The notes: generated from the letters alone by a model not told the origin. DNA of 64,000 nucleotides from Pseudomonas lactis (GCF_001439845.1 NZ_JYLO01000016.1:1-64000), one strand, 5' to 3'. Shown: positions 8,490 to 17,173, counted from the first letter of the stretch. Made by a program: numbers and translations.

Positions 8490-8519
8490 GGGTAAAACCT
8501 CTAGTTAAGTCGAGGTCAA
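8490..8519 (-). promoter_or_regulatory. SoxR-type promoter with sox box
   Basis: The 18-bp palindrome CCTCTAGTTAAGTCGAGG (8498-8515) matches the enterobacterial sox box at 15 of 18 positions. On the minus strand it sits between TTGACC (-35) and TACCCT (-10), separated by 19 bases, the overlong spacer that MerR-family activators require. It would drive the monooxygenase gene and can also repress soxR. Confidence 0.85.
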
Positions 8520-8539
8520 GCACTGTTTGGGAGAGGTTC

Positions 8540-8989
8540 ATGCTCACTAAGGAACTCAGCGTCGGTCAGCTCGCAGCCCGCAGCGGCGTGGCGGTGACCG
8601 CCCTGCACTTCTACGAGGCCAAAGGGCTGATCAAGAGTAATCGCAATGCCGGTAACCAGCGGCGTTATCCACGTGATGTGCTGCGGCGCGTGGTGCTGAT
8701 CAAGATCGCCCAGCGCTTGGGCATTCCGCTGGCCAACATTGGCGAGGCATTGCAGGCCTTGCCCGATGGGCGCACACCCAATGCTCAAGACTGGGAGCGC
8801 CTGTCGGCGTTGTGGCGTGAAGACCTGGATGAGCGCATCAACAAGCTGATGCTGCTACGCGACAAGCTCAATGGCTGCATCGGTTGCGGGTGCTTGTCGA
8901 TGGAGGCGTGCCCGTTGCGCAATCAGGACGATAAGCTCGCTGAGTATGGGCCAGGCGCCCAGTTGCTGGAGCCCACCACACAGCCTTGA
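8540..8989 (+). CDS. soxR: Redox-sensitive transcriptional activator SoxR
   Basis: This 149-aa MerR-family regulator has an N-terminal winged helix-turn-helix (LSVGQLAARSGVAVTALHFY), a dimerisation helix, and the [2Fe-2S] cluster motif C-X2-C-X-C-X5-C at Cys113, 116, 118 and 124. Oxidation of the cluster, in Pseudomonas chiefly by redox-active compounds such as phenazines, turns on promoters with a 19-bp spacer. One such promoter lies just upstream and faces the divergent monooxygenase gene. The ATG at 8540 follows GAGAGG. An upstream in-frame start at 8480 would span the sox box and is rejected. Confidence 0.95.
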   Translation: MLTKELSVGQLAARSGVAVTALHFYEAKGLIKSNRNAGNQRRYPRDVLRRVVLIKIAQRLGIPLANIGEALQALPDGRTPNAQDWERLSALWREDLDERINKLMLLRDKLNGCIGCGCLSMEACPLRNQDDKLAEYGPGAQLLEPTTQP

Positions 8990-9073
8990 TAAAAGCACCT
9001 CGTCGGTTGCCCGCAGACCACGCATTACGTGGCCTATAGTGAAATGCTCGTACCTCGACTCAAGGAGAACGTT

Positions 9074-9535
9074 ATGAGCGTTAAAGCTATTCCCGAGGGT
9101 TATCAGGGCATTACCCCCTATCTGGGCATCAACGAGGCCGCAAAGGCAATCGAGTTCTACAAGAAGGCCTTTGGCGCCTCAGTGTTCATGCGCCTGGACA
9201 TGCCTGACGGCAGGGTCGGCCATGCGGAACTGCGCATTGGCGAAGCGGTGATCATGCTGGGCACGCCCTGCGACGAAACGGCCCTGCGCAATCCCGACGC
9301 ATATCCCAGTGTCGGCCTGCACCTGTATGTGAATGACGTGGACGAACAATTCAAACAGGCGATTGATGCCGGCGCCAGCGTGGTATCCAAGCCGCAGGAT
9401 CAGTTCTATGGGGATCGCTCGGCGAGTGTGAAGGATCCGTTCGGGCACCTGTGGTTCCTGGCGACTCACAAGGAAGACCTGAGCGAGGAACAGATCCGCC
9501 AGCGTGCCATGCAAATGTTCAAGCAAGGCGGATAG
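9074..9535 (+). CDS. VOC-family protein (PhnB/glyoxalase-like)
   Basis: The 153-aa product has two beta-alpha-beta-beta-beta units of the vicinal oxygen chelate fold. It starts with the PhnB-like pattern ITPYLGINEAAKAIEFYKKAFG and ends with DPFGHLWFLATHKEDLS. This branch is often annotated as PhnB or DUF1428-like and usually has no known substrate. AAGGAGAA precedes the ATG, giving strong translation. It is a monocistronic gene between soxR and the fpv operon, with a REPIN behind it. Function beyond the fold is unknown. Confidence 0.8.
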   Translation: MSVKAIPEGYQGITPYLGINEAAKAIEFYKKAFGASVFMRLDMPDGRVGHAELRIGEAVIMLGTPCDETALRNPDAYPSVGLHLYVNDVDEQFKQAIDAGASVVSKPQDQFYGDRSASVKDPFGHLWFLATHKEDLSEEQIRQRAMQMFKQGG

Positions 9536-9568
9536 TTGCAGCGCAATCAGCGCCCGGCATCAATCCCC

Positions 9569-9657
9569 TGTGGGAGCGGGCTTGCCCGCGATGGCGACGG
9601 ATCAGTCAATTAATCTGCAACTGAACCACCGCCATCGCAGGCAAGCCAGCTCCCACA
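9569..9657. repeat. REPIN (paired inverted REP)
   Basis: Two REP units in opposite orientation: TGTGGGAGCGGGCTTGCCCGC on the left and GCAGGCAAGCCAGCTCCCACA on the right, separated by a short loop. The two arms are not identical, indicating independent drift. It lies between the VOC gene and the fpv operon. Confidence 0.85.
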
Positions 9658-9773
9658 TTTAGACCTCAGCGCGTCAGATAGAAAGGCGTCGGCTGGCAGG
9701 CAGCTATGTCTCAAAGGTTACGCCACACACCCTGAAAGCGATCCTGAAACATTTTCTTTCATATCCCCCTTAG

Positions 9774-9792
9774 GGATTTCTCATTCTCATCC
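9774..9792. promoter_or_regulatory. Possible Fur box upstream of fpv operon
   Basis: The 19-base sequence reads GGATGAGAATGAGAAATCC on the minus strand and contains two adjoining hexamers (GAGAAT, GAGAAA) close to the Fur hexamer NATAAT. It is 95 bp before the first fpv gene. The match is only moderate. Confidence 0.4.
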
Positions 9793-9886
9793 GTCTTAAC
9801 TTAGATACAGCCTGTCGCGTCAGCAAAAGCTACGACTGGCCTTTTCCGGGCCTCCATCGCCCCCTCCGATCAAGACCCTCATTCAT

Positions 9887-11089
9887 ATGTCGAAGAAGTC
9901 ACGCTCCAAACTCTGGTTTCTCGTCCATAGCTGGCTGGCGTTGCCCATCTGGTTCTTTGTACTGATTGTGTGCGTCACCGGCACCCTGGCCGTGGTGAGC
10001 CAGGAAATCGTGTGGCTGGCCAACCCGGATATCCGCGCCAGCAAGCCGTCGGATGATGCTCAGCCGCTGAGCTTTGACCAAGTGATCGCGGCCATCAAGC
10101 GCGATGAGCCCAAGGCTATTGTCCAGTCCATCATCCGCCCGGATGAATCGCACTTCGCGCTAAGCGTTGGCCTCAGCTACCCGGATGGGCGCTCCGTGGA
10201 GGTGTATGCCAACCCCTATACCGGCGCGATCCAGGGCATCAGCCCCTCGTTCAACTTCCAGCAATTCACCCGCGCCCTGCATGGTTGGTGGCTGGTGCCG
10301 TTCACCAATGGGTACAGCTGGGGCTGGTACCTGGTGTCTGCGTTGGGCTTGCCGCTGCTCGCTTCGCTGGTCACCGGGCTGGTTGTGTACAAGCGCTTCT
10401 GGAAAGGCTTCCTGCGCCCTACCCTGCGCATCCGCCACGGCGCGAGAATCTTCTGGGGCGACTTTCACCGTCTGAGCGGCATCTGGTCGATCTGGTTTAT
10501 CGCGGTCATTTCAATCACCGGCACCTGGTTCCTGATCGAGGCTGTTCTGGGCGACAACCAGATATCCATTTCCAGCGAACCCATCGTGCCAGTGATTGCG
10601 CGGGAAAAGGTGCCGTTGTCGGCACCGGGCGTACCGGCACCGATGATCCCCATCGACAAGGCGATCGACATCGCCGCCGAGAAAATCCCCGGCCTGGACG
10701 CCAGCTTTGTGTTCATGCCAAGCAACGCCTACAGCCACCTGCAGATCGGCGGGCGTGGCTGGTACCCGTTGATGTTCCAGACCGCACAACTGAACCCCTA
10801 TGACGGTGAAATCGCGCTCTCGAACTTATTGTCCGACCGCACCCCGCTGGAGTTCGTCACCGAGTCGATGCGCCCGCTGCACACCGGGGACTTTGGCGGT
10901 TTGTGGATCAAGCTGATCTGGGCGTTCTTCGGCCTGGTGCTGAGCATGATGGTATTGAGCGGCCTGCTGATCTGGACCAAGCGCACTGCCCTGGCCACCC
11001 TCAACGCCCTCAAGCGCGAGGCCAAGACGCAACGTCAAACCGCGCCCATCCCGGCCATGCACGCCGAAACCTCGGAGGCCCAGCGATGA
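9887..11089 (+). CDS. fpvG: PepSY-domain inner-membrane reductase FpvG
   Basis: The 400-aa protein has a PepSY-associated TM architecture: a TM helix near residues 12-35, a large periplasmic part, and three further TM segments (about 145-170, 198-220 and 343-365). In P. aeruginosa FpvG (PA2403) reduces ferric iron in periplasmic ferripyoverdine so that the siderophore can be recycled. The identification rests on the eight-gene order that starts here, which matches fpvGHJK-fpvCDEF exactly. Its stop overlaps the next start (ATGA). The ribosome-binding site is weak. A possible Fur box lies upstream. Confidence 0.85.
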   Translation: MSKKSRSKLWFLVHSWLALPIWFFVLIVCVTGTLAVVSQEIVWLANPDIRASKPSDDAQPLSFDQVIAAIKRDEPKAIVQSIIRPDESHFALSVGLSYPDGRSVEVYANPYTGAIQGISPSFNFQQFTRALHGWWLVPFTNGYSWGWYLVSALGLPLLASLVTGLVVYKRFWKGFLRPTLRIRHGARIFWGDFHRLSGIWSIWFIAVISITGTWFLIEAVLGDNQISISSEPIVPVIAREKVPLSAPGVPAPMIPIDKAIDIAAEKIPGLDASFVFMPSNAYSHLQIGGRGWYPLMFQTAQLNPYDGEIALSNLLSDRTPLEFVTESMRPLHTGDFGGLWIKLIWAFFGLVLSMMVLSGLLIWTKRTALATLNALKREAKTQRQTAPIPAMHAETSEAQR

Positions 11090-11622
11090 GCAAGGTCGCG
11101 ACCGTACCGCCGTCCCCGCTGCGCGCCTTCTGGCTGAAATGGCGTTTCCATATCAACATCCTGCTGTTGCTGGTGCCGTTGGGGTTCATGCCCAAGTACT
11201 TTGCCGACGCCGCGCTGTTTCGCGGGGATACCGGCATCGGCGAACGCGTGGCCGGGCAAGTGCAAGTCGGGCCCTGGAGCCTGACGCTGGCTGAGTTTCG
11301 CAACGAAGGCCCGAGCCCGGATCCGGCTGGCCCGATGAAGTTCTTCAACGCTGCCCTGTGTGACACCTGCGCCGAGCAGGTCAAGGCCACTTACCTGCGT
11401 ATCGGCAAACCCCGCAGCCTGCGCGCCGCCGGAGTGATCTTCTTCGGCACGCCGTATCGCATGGGCGCCGCCCTGCCAATCCCCGAACGCACCCCGGCGG
11501 ACGCCGAAATATGGGTGACCATGGAAGGCTGGGACGGAAGCATGCACCAGGGTTCCATCCCGCTGAGCCAGGCCTCGCCTGCCACCATTGCCTGGCTGAA
11601 CAAGCAAGGAGTCAAACCATGA
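11086..11622 (+). CDS. fpvH: FpvH, accessory protein of ferripyoverdine reduction
   Basis: The 178-aa protein has one N-terminal TM helix (residues about 22-38) and a soluble periplasmic part with a C-x2-C pair in LCDTCAEQ, which may be redox- or metal-active. In P. aeruginosa FpvH (PA2404) works with FpvG, FpvJ and FpvK to release iron from pyoverdine in the periplasm. It overlaps fpvG by four bases and fpvJ by four, so translation is coupled. The assignment depends on operon position more than on sequence motifs. Confidence 0.75.
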   Translation: MSKVATVPPSPLRAFWLKWRFHINILLLLVPLGFMPKYFADAALFRGDTGIGERVAGQVQVGPWSLTLAEFRNEGPSPDPAGPMKFFNAALCDTCAEQVKATYLRIGKPRSLRAAGVIFFGTPYRMGAALPIPERTPADAEIWVTMEGWDGSMHQGSIPLSQASPATIAWLNKQGVKP

Positions 11623-11942
11623 TGTTCAAGCGCCTCACCCGCGCCGCGCTGTTGCTGTGCGCCGGCCTGAGCACCACCGCCTTCGCCCATAACCCGATGT
11701 GCGAATGCAAGGAAATCCCCGGCGAGCAGATCCAGTGCAAAGGCGGTTTTTCCGACGGCAGTGGCGCCCCCGGCGTAACCTTGGATGTGATCGGCTACGA
11801 CGAAACCATCCTGGTGCCGGGCAAGCTCGGCGAGGATTCGACCCTGACCTTCAAGAAGCCCACCGCCGAGTTCTACGTGCTGTTCGATGCCGGCCCCGGC
11901 CACGTGGTGGAAATCGACCAAGCGGATATCCCGTCGCAATGA
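11619..11942 (+). CDS. fpvJ: FpvJ, periplasmic accessory protein
   Basis: This 107-aa protein has a signal peptide cleaved near AFA-HN (residue 23) and a small beta-rich mature domain with the cysteine pattern MCECKEI and QCKGGF. In the P. aeruginosa locus FpvJ (PA2405) is a periplasmic partner of the FpvG reductase. AAGGAG lies before a double ATG; the first (11619) overlaps the fpvH stop. The role is assigned by operon order. Confidence 0.75.
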   Translation: MMFKRLTRAALLLCAGLSTTAFAHNPMCECKEIPGEQIQCKGGFSDGSGAPGVTLDVIGYDETILVPGKLGEDSTLTFKKPTAEFYVLFDAGPGHVVEIDQADIPSQ

Positions 11943-12499
11943 GTACCACACAGGTTGTACGCCCCGCCGGGGCGGGCCACGAAACCCTTTATGTGCTGCT
12001 GTTGTGTCTGATCATCCTCGCGGTGGCGGGCACGGTCGTGGCGCTGCACGGGGAAACCCAGGAAGTCGCGGCGGTACCAAGCCACCAGCTGGACGCCCGC
12101 CGCGACCTGAGCGCGGCCGAGCAAGGCATCTACGCCGACCTGCGGGTGACCCTGGATGAAATCCACCTGTTGCAGCAGGAGCACAGCGCCCTGCCGACGC
12201 CTGAGCAACTGGCCGAAGAAGGCTTCGCGCCGTTTGCCCAGGACGCCAGCTCGGTCAGCCGTGGTGGCCATCGCTGGGAGTTGCTGGCACCCGCCGCCTA
12301 CCTGGGTTTGAGCCAGGCGCCGGCCACCAGCGGTTCGCTGCTGATGCGCGTGCAAGGCAGCGAGCCGGATATCTGGCTCAACCGCAGCGCCAACCTTGCC
12401 GCCCCGTCCGACCTCACTGACCAAGCGCTGATCGCGGCCGGCTGGCAGCAGGTGGTCGCGCAATTCGATGCCGGCGTCACCCGCCAGCACCGTCACTGA
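11939..12499 (+). CDS. fpvK: FpvK, membrane-anchored accessory protein (DUF6162-like)
   Basis: The 186-aa product has one TM helix near residues 18-38 (YVLLLCLIILAVAGTVVAL) and a periplasmic domain. It corresponds in position to FpvK (PA2406), the fourth member of the FpvGHJK reduction complex. The start overlaps the fpvJ stop by four bases. No catalytic motif is visible. It is followed 19 bp later by the ABC-transporter half of the operon. Confidence 0.75.
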   Translation: MSTTQVVRPAGAGHETLYVLLLCLIILAVAGTVVALHGETQEVAAVPSHQLDARRDLSAAEQGIYADLRVTLDEIHLLQQEHSALPTPEQLAEEGFAPFAQDASSVSRGGHRWELLAPAAYLGLSQAPATSGSLLMRVQGSEPDIWLNRSANLAAPSDLTDQALIAAGWQQVVAQFDAGVTRQHRH

Positions 12500-12518
12500 A
12501 CGAGAAGACCGATTGCCC

Positions 12519-13439
12519 ATGTCTATGTCATCGCCCCTGTTACGCCTGTTAATGGTTGGCCTGTTCAGCCTGATGCTCGCCCCCCTTGCCAACGCCGAGG
12601 CGGCCAAGCGCCTGCGTATCGGCATTACCTTGCACCCCTATTACAGCTATGTAACCAATATCGTGGGCGACAAGGCCGAAGTGGTGCCGCTGATTCCCGC
12701 CGGTTTCAACCCCCACGCCTACGAGCCGCGCGCCGAAGACATCAAGCGCATCGGCACCCTGGATGTCATCGTGCTCAACGGCGTCGGCCATGACGACTTC
12801 GCCGACCGCATGATCGCCACCAGCGAGCGCCCGGACATCAAGGTGATCGAAGCAAACGCCAACGTGCCGTTGCTCGCCGCCACCGGTAACGCGGCACGCG
12901 GTGCGGGCAAGGTGGTCAACCCGCACACCTTCCTGTCGATCAGCGCGTCGATTGCCCAGGTCAATAACATTGCCCGTGAGTTGGGCAAGCTCGACCCGGA
13001 CAACGCCAAAACCTACACCCAGAACGCCCGCGCCTATGGCAAGCGCCTGCGCCAGATGCGCGCCGACGCCCTGGCCAAGCTGACCAGCGCGCCCAACCCG
13101 GACCTGCGCGTCGCCACTGTGCACGCGGCCTATGACTACCTGTTGCGCGAGTTTGGCCTGGAAGTCACCGCCGTGGTCGAGCCGGCCCACGGTATCGAGC
13201 CAAGCCCCAGCCAGCTGAAAAAGACCATCGATGAACTGCGCGCCCTGGATGTGAAAGTGATCTTCTCGGAGATGGACTTCCCGTCCACCTACGTCGATAC
13301 CATCCAGCGTGAATCTGGAGTCAAGCTGTACCCGCTGTCGCATATTTCCTACGGCGAATACAGCGCCGAGAAGTACGAAGTGGAGATGACCGGCAACCTC
13401 AACACCGTGGTCCGCGCGATTCAGGAGTCGGGAGCATGA
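12519..13439 (+). CDS. fpvC: FpvC, periplasmic metal-binding protein of the ABC transporter
   Basis: The 306-aa protein has a signal peptide (ending near ANA-EA) and the cluster A-I (ZnuA/TroA) solute-binding fold. Candidate metal ligands are His in TLHPYYSY and NPHAYEPR, and Glu/Asp in SEMDFPS. In P. aeruginosa FpvC (PA2407) binds ferripyoverdine and chelates the released iron in the periplasm. The histidine-rich loop of true zinc-binding ZnuA proteins is absent, which together with the operon context argues against a zinc transporter. Confidence 0.85.
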   Translation: MSMSSPLLRLLMVGLFSLMLAPLANAEAAKRLRIGITLHPYYSYVTNIVGDKAEVVPLIPAGFNPHAYEPRAEDIKRIGTLDVIVLNGVGHDDFADRMIATSERPDIKVIEANANVPLLAATGNAARGAGKVVNPHTFLSISASIAQVNNIARELGKLDPDNAKTYTQNARAYGKRLRQMRADALAKLTSAPNPDLRVATVHAAYDYLLREFGLEVTAVVEPAHGIEPSPSQLKKTIDELRALDVKVIFSEMDFPSTYVDTIQRESGVKLYPLSHISYGEYSAEKYEVEMTGNLNTVVRAIQESGA

Positions 13440-14182
13440 CCGCCGCGCAGCAACTGAACGCCGCCAGCGTCGGCCCGACCCTGAACTTCGACCAGGTCTC
13501 GCTGACCCTGGGGCGCACCGTGATTCTCGATGGCGTGAGCTTCCAGGTACAGCCGGGCAGCATCCATGCGCTGGTCGGCCCCAATGGCGGCGGCAAAAGC
13601 TCGCTGATCAAGACCCTGCTGGGGCAAACGCCGCACCAGGGGCGCTTGAGCCTGGAGTGGCCAACCACACCCGGCACCGTCGGTTACGTGCCCCAGGCGC
13701 TGGAATTTGATCGGGGCCTGCCGATGACCGTGGACGATTTCATGGCTGCCATGTGCCAGCGTCGCCCGGCGTTTCTGGGCCTGTCCAGGCATTACGCGGC
13801 GGCGATTGGCGATGCCCTCGAGCGCGTCGGCATGCAAGACAAGCGCAAGCGCCGCATGGGCGCGTTGTCCGGCGGTGAGCGCCAGCGCGTACTGCTGGCC
13901 CAGGGGCTGATTCCTGCGCCGCAGTTGCTGGTGCTGGACGAGCCGATGTCGGCCCTCGACGAGGCGGGTATCCAGGTGTTCGAACGGCTGCTGAACGACT
14001 GGCGCCTGGCCGGGATTACGGTGCTGTGGATCGAGCACGACCTGGAGGCCGTGGGCCGCCTGGCCGACCGCGTCACCGGTCTTAACCGCCGCGTGCTGTT
14101 CGACGCCACACCGAAAGAGGCGCTGATCCCGGACCGCCTGCTCACTCTGTTCTCCACTCACCCTCGGAGCCCGGCGCCATGA
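13436..14182 (+). CDS. fpvD: FpvD, ABC transporter ATPase
   Basis: The 248-aa ATPase has Walker A GPNGGGKSS (residues about 46-54), signature LSGGERQR, Walker B LLVLDEPMSALDE, and the switch His in WIEHDLEA. It belongs to the metal (ZnuC/FecE-like) ABC group and would energise the FpvE permease. It overlaps fpvC by four bases and fpvE by four. In P. aeruginosa the FpvCDEF system takes part in handling iron freed from pyoverdine. Confidence 0.88.
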   Translation: MTAAQQLNAASVGPTLNFDQVSLTLGRTVILDGVSFQVQPGSIHALVGPNGGGKSSLIKTLLGQTPHQGRLSLEWPTTPGTVGYVPQALEFDRGLPMTVDDFMAAMCQRRPAFLGLSRHYAAAIGDALERVGMQDKRKRRMGALSGGERQRVLLAQGLIPAPQLLVLDEPMSALDEAGIQVFERLLNDWRLAGITVLWIEHDLEAVGRLADRVTGLNRRVLFDATPKEALIPDRLLTLFSTHPRSPAP

Positions 14183-15078
14183 GTTATGAAGCCTTTCGCT
14201 TGATGGTCCAGGGCTGGGCCTCTTCCGGTTACCTGCCCGAAGCCCTGGCCTACGGTTTTGTGGTCAACGCCCTGCTCGCCGGCTTGTTGATCGGCCCGGT
14301 ACTCGGCGGCCTGGGGACGCTGGTGGTGGTCAAGCGCTTTGCGTTTTTCTCCGAAGCGGTCGGCCATGCCGCGCTGACCGGCGTGGCCGTGGGCATCCTG
14401 CTGGGCGAACCCTATACCGGGCCCTATGGCAGCCTGTTTGGCTACTGCCTACTGTTCGGCATCCTGCTCAATTACCTGCGTAACCGCACCGGCCTGGCCC
14501 CCGATACCTTGATCGGCGTGTTCCTGTCGGTGTCCCTGGCACTGGGGGCAAGCCTGCTGCTGATCCTGGCCGGCAAGATCAACGTGCACATTCTTGAGAA
14601 CGTGCTGTTTGGCTCGGTGCTGACGGTCAACGGCAACGACCTGCTGGTGCTGGCCATTGTCGGCTCGCTGGTGATGGCCCTGGCATTGCCGCTGTACAAC
14701 CGCATCATGCTGGCCAGTTTCAACCCGCAATTGGCGGCAGTGCGTGGGGTGGCGGTGAAAAGCCTGGATTACCTGTTCGTGATCCTGGTGACCCTGATCA
14801 CCGTGGCTGCGGTCAAGGTCATCGGCGCAATCCTGGTCGGTGCCTTGCTGGTGATTCCTGCCGCGGCGGCGCGCCTGTTGAGCCAGTCACTCAAAGGTTT
14901 TTTCTGGATCTCGGTGCTGATCGCTACCGTCAGCACCCTGTGCGGCATCCTGCTGCCGATCATCTTTGACCTGCCCATCCCCTCCGGCGCCGCCATCATT
15001 CTGGTTGCCGGGATCGCCTTCGCCTTCGCCGCCATCGCCCGTGGCGTTGTGCCCAGCCTCAAAGGGAATCTTGGATAA
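14179..15078 (+). CDS. fpvE: FpvE, metal ABC transporter permease
   Basis: The 299-aa protein has about eight TM helices of the ZnuB/TroC (ABC-3) permease family, with the conserved block AVGHAALTGVAVGILLG that contacts the ATPase. It pairs with FpvD. A one-base overlap (TAATG) joins it to fpvF. Role assigned by family plus position in the eight-gene operon. Confidence 0.87.
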   Translation: MSYEAFRLMVQGWASSGYLPEALAYGFVVNALLAGLLIGPVLGGLGTLVVVKRFAFFSEAVGHAALTGVAVGILLGEPYTGPYGSLFGYCLLFGILLNYLRNRTGLAPDTLIGVFLSVSLALGASLLLILAGKINVHILENVLFGSVLTVNGNDLLVLAIVGSLVMALALPLYNRIMLASFNPQLAAVRGVAVKSLDYLFVILVTLITVAAVKVIGAILVGALLVIPAAAARLLSQSLKGFFWISVLIATVSTLCGILLPIIFDLPIPSGAAIILVAGIAFAFAAIARGVVPSLKGNLG

Positions 15079-16031
15079 TGCGCCCTGTCTTTCGCCCACT
15101 GGCCCTGGCCATCGCTTGCTTGATGAGTACGTCGGCGCTGGCCGTCGACGGTTTCGACGCCAAGGACTTCAAAGTCAACCAGGGCCTCGGTCACGCAGCC
15201 CTGACCAAGACCAAGCCGCCGGTCAAGGTGCTGGCCTCGCTGCCGATTACCTATGGTCTGGCCGAAGCGCTGCTCAAAGGCACCAACGTAGCGCTTGAAC
15301 GCGCCGCGCCGGCCAATTTACCCGGCTCGCGGCAGGTGTCCTACTTCACCGGCCGCGGTGCTGCGGCATTGAACAAGTTGGCGCTGGACGCCGACGCGGC
15401 CATCGGCCTGCGCTCGCTGTGGGCCGATGACCCGCTGTACCCCGTGGCACGGCGCAGCAATATCCGCATCGTCGAAGTCGATGCCGCACGCCCGGTGGAC
15501 GGTGGCTTGCCGGGTATCGCAGTACAACCGGGGGTCACCGATGGCTTGAACAGCCAACCCTGGCAATCGAGCAACAATATGGGGCGCATGGCCGACGTAA
15601 TGGCCGCCGACCTGGGCCGCCTGGCCCCGGCAGCCAAACCCAGGATCGACGCCAACCTGGCCGCGCTCAAACAGCGTTTACTCAAGCTCACCGCCGACAG
15701 CGAGGCGCGATTGGCCACGGCCGACAACCTGAGTGTGGTCAGCTTGAGCGATCACTTCGCGTACCTGGTCAGCAGCTTGAACCTAGAAGTGCTCAGCACC
15801 GAAGCACGCCCCGATGCCGAGTGGACGCCTGAGGCGCTGCAGAAACTCAGCGCCGAGTTGAAGGACAACGACGTGGCGGTGGTGCTGCATCACCGTCAAC
15901 CGAGTGATGCGGTCAAAGCCGCCGTAAATGCCGGCGGCTCCAGACTATCGGTATTGAATGTGGACGGTGCCGACCCGGTGACGGAATTGGAAACCAATGT
16001 GGACCAAGTGATCAAGGCACTTACGCCCTAG
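15078..16031 (+). CDS. fpvF: FpvF, second periplasmic binding protein
   Basis: The 317-aa product has a signal peptide (cleavage near ALA-VD) and a divergent cluster A-I solute-binding fold. It lacks the clear His ligands seen in FpvC. In P. aeruginosa FpvF (PA2410) forms a complex with FpvC and binds ferripyoverdine. It is the last gene of the operon; a REPIN follows 38 bp later. Confidence 0.83.
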   Translation: MRPVFRPLALAIACLMSTSALAVDGFDAKDFKVNQGLGHAALTKTKPPVKVLASLPITYGLAEALLKGTNVALERAAPANLPGSRQVSYFTGRGAAALNKLALDADAAIGLRSLWADDPLYPVARRSNIRIVEVDAARPVDGGLPGIAVQPGVTDGLNSQPWQSSNNMGRMADVMAADLGRLAPAAKPRIDANLAALKQRLLKLTADSEARLATADNLSVVSLSDHFAYLVSSLNLEVLSTEARPDAEWTPEALQKLSAELKDNDVAVVLHHRQPSDAVKAAVNAGGSRLSVLNVDGADPVTELETNVDQVIKALTP

Positions 16032-16068
16032 GCGAGCCACCGATCCGTCAGCGATAAACTCGGTTCAA

Positions 16069-16155
16069 TGTGGGAGCTGGCTTGCCTGCGATGCGGGCGC
16101 CTCGGTTTATCAGGCATACCGAGTCGATGCCATCGCAGGCAAGCCAGCTCCTACA
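16069..16155. repeat. REPIN after fpv operon
   Basis: Inverted REP pair: TGTGGGAGCTGGCTTGCCTG on the left and CAGGCAAGCCAGCTCCTACA on the right, one arm with a single change. It separates the convergent fpvF and GntR regulator genes and may act as a transcript-end hairpin. Confidence 0.85.
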
Positions 16156-16177
16156 TTGGATCGCGGTGCATCAGCCG

Positions 16178-16891
16178 CTACACCACATCCACCCCCACAT
16201 GAATCGCATCATGCCGCCAGAACTCCAGGTCACAATCAATCAGGCGTTGATGCTGGTCGTAGTTGACCCGGGCGATGCGCAAGCCCGGGCTGCCCACCGA
16301 GACGCGCAGCGCAGCGGCCGCTTCCACCGGCAGTGAGGTGGGCACAATCTCGAAACGCACCCGACCGTAGTGCAAGTCATATTTGCGCGCATACAGCTCA
16401 GTCATCGACTGATTCAAATCACACGCCAGGATCCCCGGAAAATACTGCGGGTTCAGGTAGTGCTCCACATACAACACCAAGCGCCCGTCAATCCTGCGCG
16501 CCCGGCAAATCTGGATCACGCTCGACAACGCCGGCAATTGCAACCAAGCGCACACCGCCGCAGACGCCGGTTGCAAGCGTGCGGAAATGACCTGCGTGGA
16601 AGCCTCACGCCCCTGATCGCTGACCATCGCGTGAAAGTGGCTGCGCTGCATCAGGTTATAGGCCAGCCGTGGCGGCGAGACGAACCATCCCCGACGCTCT
16701 TCGCGGTAGATCTGCCCTTGGGCTTCCAGTTGTAACAAGGCTTCCCGCACGGTAATCCGAGTGGTACCAAACAACTCGCTGAGCTTGCGTTCGGCGGGCA
16801 GTTTGCTGGCAGGCGGCAACAGGCCATGGTCGATCTGCTCTTGCAGCGCCAGGCCGATGGAAGTTACCGCCTTGATTGCCTCATCACGCAT
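16178..16891 (-). CDS. GntR-family regulator with UTRA ligand-binding domain
   Basis: The 237-aa repressor has an N-terminal winged helix (LPAERKLSELFGTTRITVREALLQ split across residues 30-55) and a C-terminal UTRA domain of the HutC type. It resembles the regulators found next to phosphonate and 2-aminoethylphosphonate importers. It is divergent from the ABC operon starting at 17243. A palindrome CTGGACTAGACCAG lies 14 bp before its own start codon and a similar site lies before the operon, so self-regulation and operon repression are likely. The ligand is unknown, presumably the imported compound or its breakdown product. Confidence 0.85.
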   Translation of the reverse strand: MRDEAIKAVTSIGLALQEQIDHGLLPPASKLPAERKLSELFGTTRITVREALLQLEAQGQIYREERRGWFVSPPRLAYNLMQRSHFHAMVSDQGREASTQVISARLQPASAAVCAWLQLPALSSVIQICRARRIDGRLVLYVEHYLNPQYFPGILACDLNQSMTELYARKYDLHYGRVRFEIVPTSLPVEAAAALRVSVGSPGLRIARVNYDQHQRLIDCDLEFWRHDAIHVGVDVV

Positions 16892-16904
16892 CAACGTTAC
16901 CTAT

Positions 16905-16918
16905 CTGGACTAGACCAG
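16905..16918. promoter_or_regulatory. Candidate GntR/UTRA operator (autoregulatory)
   Basis: CTGGACTAGACCAG is a 14-base palindrome with one mismatched central pair, close to the TGGTCTAGACCA type bound by HutC/UTRA regulators. It lies just upstream of the regulator's ATG. Confidence 0.55.
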
Positions 16919-17173
16919 CACCGTTCAGGTGCACAAAACGCGCTCTATCTGGGCTTTTGCTGCTGTATGCCAGCCTAGGCACTCCAGATGACCGACAGAT
17001 GACAAAGGCTGTCGACTGCCTCTACCACACCCTGCAATACATCGGCCAAGTCCAGGGCCTGCGGGCACTTGGGCATGGTCTACGCTAAGTCGGAGCTGAA
17101 CGACATCAGCGCTTCAAAAACGACATCGACATGAAACTGTCATCCCGGGGGCCTAGATTGGCTCAGGTATTGC

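Noticed and set aside
9658..9886. PvdS-dependent promoter for the fpv operon
   Set aside because: No TAAAT-N16-CGT arrangement could be read upstream of fpvG.
12519..16031. Zinc or manganese ABC transporter (ZnuABC/TroABC)
   Set aside because: Family folds match, but two binding proteins and the preceding PepSY-H-J-K genes reproduce the fpv locus exactly, and the zinc-type His-rich loop is missing.
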